From Actinomycetes bacterium (GTDB lineage Bacteria > Actinomycetota > Acidimicrobiia > Acidimicrobiales > RAAP-2): DNA of 58,173 bases. The stretch spans positions 1 through 58,173 of the forward strand of contig JAJZBX010000013.1 in the NCBI GenBank assembly GCA_021846325.1. Direction: 5' to 3'. The position numbers were made by a program, and so were the translations under genes. The notes beneath the pieces were generated by a model, which ran no database searches, was not told the DNA's origin, and saw only the letters and a program-made list of their open reading frames with translations. Positions 52,033 to 58,173 of the stretch are shown one piece after another; the stretch's first letter is position 1, and each line of letters opens with the position of its first letter.

Positions 52033-53667
52033 ATGCGAACAGTCGTCATTGGGGGCGTTGCCGGGGGGATGTCCGCCGCGGCCAGACTGCGCCGTCTCGA
52101 TCACGACGCCGAGATCGTCGTGATCGAGCGCAGCGGCTACGTGTCGTACGCCAACTGCGGTCTGCCGTACTACGTGGGCGGCGTCATCGAGGAGCACGAG
52201 TCGCTGCTGCTCCAGACGCCGGCCTCGCTCAACGAGCGGTTCCGGATCGACGTGCGCGTCTCGAGCGAGGTCACCTCGATTGACCGCGAGCGTCGGGTCG
52301 TTCACGTGCGCGACCTCGCCACGGCACAGGACTACGAGCTCACCTACGACTACGTGGTGCTGAGCCCCGGGGCGACGCCCGTCATTCCACCGATCCCGGG
52401 CATCGAGCGCGCGCTGGCCCTGCGCACGGTCGAAGACGTCGAGACCATGACCGAAGCGGTCAAGGCGCTGCCCGATCACGCCGTCGTGATCGGCGGGGGC
52501 TTCATCGGCGTCGAGATCGCGGAGAATCTCGTGCACCGCGGCGTGCCGACGGCGCTGATCGAGGCGACTCCCCAGGTCCTCGCGCCGCTCGACCCCGAAA
52601 TGGCGCACCTGGTCGCCGACGAGCTGCGTCGTCACGGCGTGGCGCTGCACCTCAACGACGCGGTGGCGCGGATCACGGCGTCAACGGTCGTGCTCGCCTC
52701 GGGCGAGACGCTCGAGGCCGACCTCGTCATCGTCGCCATCGGCGTGCGCCCCGACACGGCGCTCGCGCGCAGCGCGGGACTCGTCATCGGCGCGCTCGGC
52801 GGCATCGAGGTGGACGAGTACAACCGCACGAGCGATCCGACGATCTACGCCATTGGCGACGCCGCCGAGAAGACCGACGCCCTCGACGGGCGGGCCTCGC
52901 TCGTCCCGCTCGCCAACATCGCCAACCGACACGGACGTGTGGTCGCCGACCACATCGCCGGGCGCCATGTGCGTCCCGTGGCGACCATCGGCACCGCCAT
53001 CGTGAAGGTCTTTGACCTCACCATCGCGACGACCGGTTGGAACGAGAAGCGTCTGGTGGCCACGGGGCGGCCGTTCCTCGCGGTGCACACCCACCCCGCC
53101 AGCCACGCCGGCTACTACCCGGGCGCCCAGAAGATCGCGCTGAAACTGCTCGTGGACCCCGAGACCGGCGACATCCTCGGCGCCCAGGGGGTGGGCACCG
53201 ATGGCGTCGACAAGCGCATTGACGTCATCGCGACCGCGATGCGCGGCGGGCTCACCGCGCCCGAGCTGGCCGACCTCGAGCTCGCCTACGCGCCGCCGTT
53301 CAGCTCGGCGAAGGATCCCGTCAACATGCTCGGCTACGTCGCGGAGAACCTGCTCACCGGGCTCGTGGACTCGGTGCAGTGGCACGAGATCGTCGAGCAC
53401 GCCGGCCAGGGCTACCTGCTGGTCGACGTGCGCACGCCGCGCGAGTTCGCGCGCGGGTCGGTGCCGGGCGCGATCAACGTCCCGGTCGATGAGCTACGCG
53501 GTCGCCTCGACGAGCTCGATCAGAAGGACGTGGTGGTCATCTGTCAGGTCGGCCAGCGCGGCCACGTCGCGACGCGACTGCTGCGCGACTCGGGGTTCAA
53601 CGCCAAGAACCTGAGCGGCGGCTACCAGACGTGGCACAAGTCACCGGCGGCCCACCTGGTCGCGTGA
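52033..53667 (+). CDS. CoA-disulfide/CoA-persulfide reductase fused to rhodanese
   Basis: 544 residues from ATG 52033 (AAGGAG). Pyridine nucleotide-disulfide oxidoreductase domain (about 1-440): GGVAGGMSAAARLRR, active Cys C42 in SYANCGLPYY, NAD site VIGGGFIGVEIAENL, and YAIGDAAEKTD. The C-terminal rhodanese domain (about 450-544) has DVRTPREFARG and the active loop VICQVGQRG (C504). Such CoADR-Rhd enzymes reduce CoA-persulfide or CoA-polysulfide, with sulfur delivered by the rhodanese domain. It completes the sulfide oxidation module. Confidence 0.92.
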   Translation: MRTVVIGGVAGGMSAAARLRRLDHDAEIVVIERSGYVSYANCGLPYYVGGVIEEHESLLLQTPASLNERFRIDVRVSSEVTSIDRERRVVHVRDLATAQDYELTYDYVVLSPGATPVIPPIPGIERALALRTVEDVETMTEAVKALPDHAVVIGGGFIGVEIAENLVHRGVPTALIEATPQVLAPLDPEMAHLVADELRRHGVALHLNDAVARITASTVVLASGETLEADLVIVAIGVRPDTALARSAGLVIGALGGIEVDEYNRTSDPTIYAIGDAAEKTDALDGRASLVPLANIANRHGRVVADHIAGRHVRPVATIGTAIVKVFDLTIATTGWNEKRLVATGRPFLAVHTHPASHAGYYPGAQKIALKLLVDPETGDILGAQGVGTDGVDKRIDVIATAMRGGLTAPELADLELAYAPPFSSAKDPVNMLGYVAENLLTGLVDSVQWHEIVEHAGQGYLLVDVRTPREFARGSVPGAINVPVDELRGRLDELDQKDVVVICQVGQRGHVATRLLRDSGFNAKNLSGGYQTWHKSPAAHLVA

Positions 53668-53690
53668 GCTCGCTACGACGTCAGCCACTA

Positions 53691-53745
53691 TCCAACCATT
53701 CATCCAACTAACCATCCATCCAACCAACCAACCAACCACAACCAG
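53691..53745 (+). repeat. CCAA/CCAT tetranucleotide tract in a leader
   Basis: Between the CoADR-rhodanese stop and the Cys-rich microprotein, the sequence is a run of CCAA, CCAT and related units lacking G almost entirely, including ATCCAACCAACCAACCAACC. It ends just before AGAAAGG and the ATG. Such an unstructured C/A leader would favour ribosome access and could vary in length by slippage. Confidence 0.75.
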
Positions 53746-53763
53746 TAGAAAGGTATTACCCCT

Positions 53764-53931
53764 ATGTGCAGTCGTACGACCTGTAGAACCTGCCACAAGC
53801 CGACCTGGAGCGGCTGTGGCAACCACATCGAGCAAGCGCTCGCTGGCGTCGCCAAGAGTGACCGCTGCCAGTGCCGCGACACCGGTGGCTCATCGGGCGG
53901 TGGCTTCATGTCGCGTCTCCTGGGACGTTAA
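53764..53931 (+). CDS. Cys-rich 55-residue microprotein
   Basis: 55 residues, MCSRTTCRTCHKPTWSGCGN onward, with six Cys (2, 7, 10, 18, 35, 37) and two His, spaced as a small metal-binding fold, then a Gly/Ser hinge and a basic end. AGAAAGG is upstream. The pattern TTC..C.KPTW.GCG.H......GV....RC.C is one I have seen as a conserved small protein of unknown function in actinobacteria and some eukaryotes. Zinc or Fe-S binding, or sulfur carriage given the locus, is inference. Confidence 0.78.
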   Translation: MCSRTTCRTCHKPTWSGCGNHIEQALAGVAKSDRCQCRDTGGSSGGGFMSRLLGR

Positions 53932-53932
53932 G

Positions 53933-54721
53933 TTGTCCGCGGCCGATCGGTGGCGTGCGGCGCTCGAGGCGTGGGCGATCCCCGAGGCCATCGTGGCCTC
54001 GGCCTCGCAGAGTCCGTGGATTCATCCACCGGCCCTCTTCGACGTGCCCAAGTCGATCGAGCCGTCGCCGTCACACGATCGCGCCCGTGAGGCCCTGCCG
54101 TCGGGTGGAACCGTGCTCGACGTCGGCTGCGGTGGCGGCGTCGCGGCCTTCGCGCTCGCCCCGCCGGCGGCGCGGGTCATTGGCGTCGATCACCAGGTCG
54201 AGATGCTCACCATGTTTCGGGCCAACGCCGTGGACCGGGGGCTCTCGGTCGAGACGATCGAGGGCTTTTGGCCCGCGGTCGCCGACCGGGCCCCGGTCGC
54301 CGACGTCGCCGTGGCCCACCACGTCGCCTACAACGTTGCTGACGTCGTGCCCTTCCTCGCCGCGCTCGGGGCGCACGCGCGCCACCGGGTTGTCCTCGAG
54401 TTGCCCGACCGCCATCCGCTCGCGTCACTCGACGGGGCGTGGCGACACTTTTGGAACCTCGAGCGTCCCGATGGCCCGACGCCCGAGGACCTGCTGGCGG
54501 TGCTCGACGAGATGGGGATCGCCGCGCACTCGACGTCCTTCGTCGGACGGCTACGCGCCGAGACCGACCTTGACCAGGCGGCCCACTTCACCCGAATCCG
54601 GCTCTGCCTGCCGGCCGAACGCGAAGCCGAGGTCCGCGACTTTCTCGTGGCGCATCCCCCGTCGACGACGCGGGAGCTGACGACGATCTGGTGGCCCGCT
54701 GGCCCAGGCCAGTCCGATTGA
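53933..54721 (+). CDS. SAM-dependent methyltransferase, class I
   Basis: 262 residues from TTG 53933, 1 nt after the microprotein stop. Motif I is VLDVGCGGGVAAFAL (about residue 60), motif II GVDHQVEML, and a later VADVAVAHHVAYNVADVVPFLAAL. No substrate signature. The TTG is preferred because longer starts overlap the microprotein. Its coupling to the sulfur operon is weakly suggested by the 1-nt gap. Confidence 0.78.
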   Translation: MSAADRWRAALEAWAIPEAIVASASQSPWIHPPALFDVPKSIEPSPSHDRAREALPSGGTVLDVGCGGGVAAFALAPPAARVIGVDHQVEMLTMFRANAVDRGLSVETIEGFWPAVADRAPVADVAVAHHVAYNVADVVPFLAALGAHARHRVVLELPDRHPLASLDGAWRHFWNLERPDGPTPEDLLAVLDEMGIAAHSTSFVGRLRAETDLDQAAHFTRIRLCLPAEREAEVRDFLVAHPPSTTRELTTIWWPAGPGQSD

Positions 54722-54738
54722 CGCGGGCGTCGGCCGAG

Positions 54739-56019
54739 TTACCCAGTTGGGGATTCTTCGACACGCACGGCGCCGCAGCGCTCGTCGTGAGGTTTCAACG
54801 ACGCGGGGACGGTCGGCGACCAAGGTCTGTCGCGTCGAAGGATGAGCGCCGCGAACAGGCCGAGGGTAATCGACCCGTATCGCAACGCGACGTTCCACGG
54901 ATTCACCACGTGAAAGAACCAGGCGAACGACGGGCTACGCGTGTGCAACAGGTAGAGGATCACCATGGCAACGACGTAGTTGAGGATCCCCGCCGCGCTC
55001 ATCGTCGCGAGGCTCCATGTGGGCCAGAGGGCGACGACGCCCACGACGACGAGCCACAGCATGTACTGGGGCGAAAACACCTTGTTGACTAGCATGAGCG
55101 CGGCAAAGACGACGGCGGTCGCCGCCATGGGGGAGTCGCCGTTCAGCACCCGCGGTACCAGCAGGATCGCTACCAGCACGACTAGCCCGCCGCTGAGTAG
55201 GTCCACCACCGGTGTCGACAGGGCCGACGCGAAATGCAAAAAGTAGAAGATCCCACCGCGACCGCTGCGACGGAGATTGAAGACGTAGAAGTGTGCCCAG
55301 TTCGCGGGGTTGGCCGCTGCGAAGGGCACGTTGACCACGAGGGCGGTGCCCCCGGCCCACCGCGTCATTCGCCAGGCGTGGCCGCGGTCGTGCGGGTCAT
55401 GGAGCAGCGAGATTAGGCAATAGACGAGCAGGATGATCGGGAAGAACTTCGCCCACACCGCAAGGGAGAGCAAGACGCCAGCTGACGTATACCGCTGGGC
55501 ACGAAATCGCGACCAGCCGGCCACCATCAAAAAGATGGCGAACAGGTCCCAGTTCAACAGGCCGTAGACGAGGAGCAGGGGGCACAGGGCGAAGGTCCAA
55601 CCCAGGCGTCGGTCGATGCGATAGAGAAGGTGCAGCGTGCCGAGCGCGCACGCGAGCAGACCAAGGCTACTGACCAGAAAATAACCCTGGACCCCGGGCG
55701 CCCACGACGCCAACCACATGTAGACGCCGGTCAGCACCGGGTATTCGATTCGCACGCGGACGTACGGCAGGGCGTGGTTGAACAAGTGGTGGGCGTAGTA
55801 CAGCGAGATGAGATCCGAGTAGGCGAGGTGGCCCCACGCCCAGGGGCCGTATAACCTCCCAGCGTGCGCCGATGAGGTGACGATTGCCGCCGGGCGCAGC
55901 CGAAGGTAGGCCCACGTGAACCAGCCGACCACCGTGGCAACGGGCACCCACGGGGTCGCCAGCAGCGCCGTCACGGTCTTCGACGTTGGCGAACTCGCCT
56001 GAGACGCGTCTACGGTCAC
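54739..56019 (-). CDS. GT87-like polyprenyl-phosphate-dependent glycosyltransferase
   Basis: 426 residues with about ten hydrophobic segments. The DUF2029/GT87 features are an early luminal loop with ASSAHAGRLYGPWAW and DLISLYYAHHLF, RIEYPVLTGVYMW, and the AVWAKFFPIILLVY repeat-like helix. Members transfer mannose or other sugars from lipid-phosphate donors to envelope glycolipids. Stands alone, converging on the methyltransferase gene. Confidence 0.75.
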   Translation of the reverse strand: MTVDASQASSPTSKTVTALLATPWVPVATVVGWFTWAYLRLRPAAIVTSSAHAGRLYGPWAWGHLAYSDLISLYYAHHLFNHALPYVRVRIEYPVLTGVYMWLASWAPGVQGYFLVSSLGLLACALGTLHLLYRIDRRLGWTFALCPLLLVYGLLNWDLFAIFLMVAGWSRFRAQRYTSAGVLLSLAVWAKFFPIILLVYCLISLLHDPHDRGHAWRMTRWAGGTALVVNVPFAAANPANWAHFYVFNLRRSGRGGIFYFLHFASALSTPVVDLLSGGLVVLVAILLVPRVLNGDSPMAATAVVFAALMLVNKVFSPQYMLWLVVVGVVALWPTWSLATMSAAGILNYVVAMVILYLLHTRSPSFAWFFHVVNPWNVALRYGSITLGLFAALILRRDRPWSPTVPASLKPHDERCGAVRVEESPTG

Positions 56020-56086
56020 GTTCGGTACGATAACGTCTCTGGGGGCAGAGAACCACGCGAACTCTTCGCGGGTAACCGCTTGATAA

Positions 56087-56470
56087 CCGCTCGATGACGT
56101 TGCTCCCGTCGCCGACGGCCTTGACTACCTGGCCTCTCACCACAACGTGCCGCGGGGCACGGGTGCGGTCGAGGCGACCATCCGAGGAGAAGTCAAACCG
56201 TTCTTCGAACCTCGTGCGGCGGCATTCACGAACATCGAGCGCATCAACCGACTCGCCGACCTTCTTACCTTGCGTCTCAACGGCCGGCTGGATCGCCCCA
56301 GCGAAGTTGCCGAGATACCCCGGCGTGACGCCGAAGCGGCAGGCGGCTTCGTTCCTCCCGCGCGAGCCGTGACTGAACAAAAGGGCGAACGGCTGTTGCA
56401 CAATCCGGCGGTCATCGCGAGATCTCTGGGTGAGGCTCGTAAGCAAGCACGCAAGGCCGTTGTCAAATGA
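56087..56470 (+). pseudogene. Transposase C-terminal remnant, coupled to the exonuclease gene
   Basis: The open frame begins after TAA at 56084-56086; the first usable start is GTG 56147 (107 residues). It reads LDYLASHHNVPRGTGAVEATI, with a later AFTNIERINRLADLLTLRLNG. That layout (R-x-TG-x-x-E with a helix ending N-I-x-R-x-N-x-L) resembles the end of actinobacterial DDE transposases that carry the final catalytic Glu. No catalytic Asp region lies upstream, so it is a fragment. Its stop overlaps the exonuclease ATG (ATGA), which could instead mean it is a functional small partner. Confidence 0.5.
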
Positions 56471-58002
56471 CCGCCCAACGTGACGCCATTGCTAGGACCC
56501 TCTGGGGACAAACGAGACTGGTCATCATCGACGTGGAGACAACCCGCCTGCAGGCAACGTCTCGCATGCTGGCCTTCGGCGCCTACATCGTCGAGAACGG
56601 AGCAACGATAGAGAGTTGGTCCACCCTTATGAACCCGGGGACTCACATCGGTGCCACCAAGATTCACAGTCTCACTCCCGAGAGGCTGGCTGGGGCAAAG
56701 AGCTTCCAAGTCCACAGCGAGAAGATACGGCGGACACTGACGAGTTCATCGAAGACCACCTTCGTCACCGGTCACAACGTCTCCTTCGACGCCGAGAGAC
56801 TGGTGTACGAGTTCCGACTGCTCGGCGAGGAGCCACCACCGATGTTGCTCCTTGACAACAGCACCTTGGCCCCGGCCGCCGGCGTCGGGGCGGCCAACAG
56901 CAGCTTGGAGAAAATTGCGGCGACCTTCGGGCTGTTGAACCCTGCGGCGCATGAAGCAAACGCCGACGCCATCACCAGCCGCGAAGTGACCTTGCGTGTC
57001 ATCGACCTTCTCATCGATGCCGGGGTGAGTGACCTCACGCCGTTCGCAATGTTGCCGAGGAAGCGCTTCACCTTCGACAACGAGCCCGACTACGAGCTCA
57101 CGCCTGAGCACGAGGCGCTTCACGCATTTCCCCTCACGAAACAGGCGGAGCGCGAGAAGTCCCTGGTGCAGTGCCCCGCCCTCAGTTGCCCCGTGCTCAA
57201 TCGGCGTATCGAGGATGGCGTGACTGACGGCGCGAGTGCTCGGTCACTCATCAAGTGGTCGATCGAGCAGATAGGCCGGCCCGGACTCACCCGGTACCAG
57301 GTGGGACTGTTGATGAGCGGTGCACTGCACGCGATGAATGGCCGGCGCGACCTCCTTGTACGGCCCAAGCCCGACTTGATGCTGCACAACGCGCTCGCGC
57401 TGCTCAACTCTTACCCGAGGTGGGAGGCGTGGACTGACGATGACCAGTGCGACCGATGCGCATCGGGCCGGCCCTACCGCTGTCGCTTCATCCGCACACC
57501 CATCAACGCGGTCTGGTCCGCAATGTACAACTCGGAAGAGCAGGTACCACTCAACGCCGCCATGAAATACCTGTACGGGGCAGCTAAGACTCCTCTGGGC
57601 GCGAGCAGTTGGTACTCACAGCTTCGCGCCCTTCACCCCTACGCCGCAGTGCGCGGTGCGTCGAGAGTTGCGCGCACTCTCGCCACTCTCCACCGCCTCG
57701 GTCAAGCCATCGAGGCGACCGAGGCGCTCTGGGCGACTGAACTACACACCCAAGGACTTACAGCCCTCTACGCCACTCTCGTTGAGGAGAGTATGACCCA
57801 GGGTGAACGTGATACGGCGCTCCGCCGGGCTCTCGCCATTTGCGATGAAGGACTTGCGGGCAACATCGGCGAACGCCCGTGGCACAGCGTCGGGGCTCGT
57901 CGAGAACGTCTAGCCCGACGACTAGCCGTCGCTGGGTCTTCACCGTTCAAGCATCCCTACAACCAGCGCCCACCGCATAGGAGTAGGTTCGTGCGACCGT
58001 GA
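56467..58002 (+). CDS. DEDDh 3'-5' exonuclease with a long C-terminal extension
   Basis: 511 residues. The DnaQ-like domain (about 15-190) is catalytically complete: VIIDVETT (Asp, Glu), TGHNVSFDAERL (Asp) and HEANAD (His and Asp of H-x4-D). The remaining ~320 residues match nothing I know. They include a Cys group CDRCASGRPYRC, possibly a zinc site, and helical repeats with ALWATELHTQGLTALYATLVEES. Much longer than housekeeping DnaQ or ExoX. GC is lower than in the core genes, and it is bracketed by a transposase remnant and an IS3 end, so it is accessory. Repair, replication or defence roles are all open. Confidence 0.75.
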   Translation: MTAQRDAIARTLWGQTRLVIIDVETTRLQATSRMLAFGAYIVENGATIESWSTLMNPGTHIGATKIHSLTPERLAGAKSFQVHSEKIRRTLTSSSKTTFVTGHNVSFDAERLVYEFRLLGEEPPPMLLLDNSTLAPAAGVGAANSSLEKIAATFGLLNPAAHEANADAITSREVTLRVIDLLIDAGVSDLTPFAMLPRKRFTFDNEPDYELTPEHEALHAFPLTKQAEREKSLVQCPALSCPVLNRRIEDGVTDGASARSLIKWSIEQIGRPGLTRYQVGLLMSGALHAMNGRRDLLVRPKPDLMLHNALALLNSYPRWEAWTDDDQCDRCASGRPYRCRFIRTPINAVWSAMYNSEEQVPLNAAMKYLYGAAKTPLGASSWYSQLRALHPYAAVRGASRVARTLATLHRLGQAIEATEALWATELHTQGLTALYATLVEESMTQGERDTALRRALAICDEGLAGNIGERPWHSVGARRERLARRLAVAGSSPFKHPYNQRPPHRSRFVRP

Positions 58003-58044
58003 TGTGACCGGCAAGAGGCTTAGTTCTTGCGCACGGCGGCCATC

Positions 58045-58173
58045 TGTGAGGCTCCCCAGAGAAAGTGGACACCAAACAATCCGACTCGAACGTCGGATGA
58101 GAGGATGTCACCATGGGAGCCACGAGAAGGAAGTTCACTCTCGAGTTCAGAACTGAGGCGGCTCACCGCGTCA
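58045..58173 (+). mobile_element. Left end of an IS3-family insertion sequence (cut by window edge)
   Basis: TGTGAGGCTCCCCAGAGAAA and the following GTGGACA look like the terminal inverted repeat of an IS3-family element. The orfA start follows about 68 nt after it. The other end lies outside the window, so the exact boundary and target duplication cannot be checked. Confidence 0.7.
58113..58173 (+). CDS. IS3-family transposase OrfA, first 20 codons
   Basis: ATG 58113 with GAGAGGA upstream begins MGATRRKFTLEFRTEAAHRV, the standard N-terminus of IS3 OrfA (RRKFT.EFK.EAV..V), a helix-turn-helix protein made with OrfB by frameshift. The rest is beyond the window. Confidence 0.85.
   Translation, partial: MGATRRKFTLEFRTEAAHRV

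Noticed and set aside
53816..53932. Methyltransferase starting at 53816
   Set aside because: This would overlap most of the Cys-rich microprotein in another frame; the TTG at 53933 gives a normal domain start.
1..58173. tRNA, rRNA or CRISPR arrays
   Set aside because: No tRNA-like cloverleaf, rRNA segment or spaced repeat array was found by reading; a tRNAscan/CRISPR search would settle this.

Overview
The window is 58 kb of high-GC DNA from an actinobacterium. WhiB, DUF3107, DUF3090, an SCO1664-type protein, a PdtaS-like kinase and a mycofactocin locus point to the phylum. I would guess Acidimicrobiia or a relative, but that assignment is inference only. There are no rRNA, tRNA or CRISPR arrays that I can see.

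Layout. Bases 1-9000 look like accessory DNA: lower GC than the rest, with an IS1595-type transposase fragment at the very edge. Next comes a sulfur/persulfide operon (377-3805: ArsR-rhodanese regulator, DsrE protein, SQR-like flavoprotein, cysteine desulfurase). Then comes a Tn554-family transposon (about 4376-9007; tnpA-tnpB-tnpC) inserted in a dGTPase gene (dgt). The transposon appears to carry its own 5' half of dgt, translationally coupled to tnpC, so that a full-length dgt is rebuilt on one side (3898-5007) while the displaced 5' half remains as a pseudogene on the other (8990-9631). This is the most unusual arrangement in the window.

9681-49964 is core-like chromosome. It holds DUF3107, PHP phosphatase, PdtaS-like kinase, TetR, WhiB, GDPD, ETF (etfB-etfA), a 14-TM exporter and a SIMPL protein. 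A SipW-type secretion locus follows (19040-21658: two small exported proteins flanking an ER/archaeal-type signal peptidase, after 0.9 kb of non-coding DNA). Then come an SCO1664/DUF3090/histidine phosphatase/FrhB-like operon, a Nei/MutM glycosylase, DedA, a GntR regulator with divergent DUF4232-like protein, several secreted beta-propeller or repeat proteins, Bcp, a DEAD-box helicase, a PIG-L deacetylase, aconitase and ArgRS. The mycofactocin locus follows (42340-48440): an NDMA-type alcohol dehydrogenase, mftF, the 37-aa precursor mftA, mftB, mftC, mftD and an SDR oxidoreductase, and then homospermidine synthase.

49986-53931 is a second sulfur operon. Two CsoR/CstR-type palindromes lie in front of an SQR-family protein, a 48-aa microprotein, a CstR-like repressor, a CoA-disulfide reductase-rhodanese fusion and a six-Cys 55-aa microprotein. 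It probably detoxifies sulfide and persulfide under feedback control by CstR. The right end (56087-58173) has a transposase C-terminal remnant coupled by an ATGA overlap to a DEDDh exonuclease, and then the first 61 nt of an IS3-family orfA.
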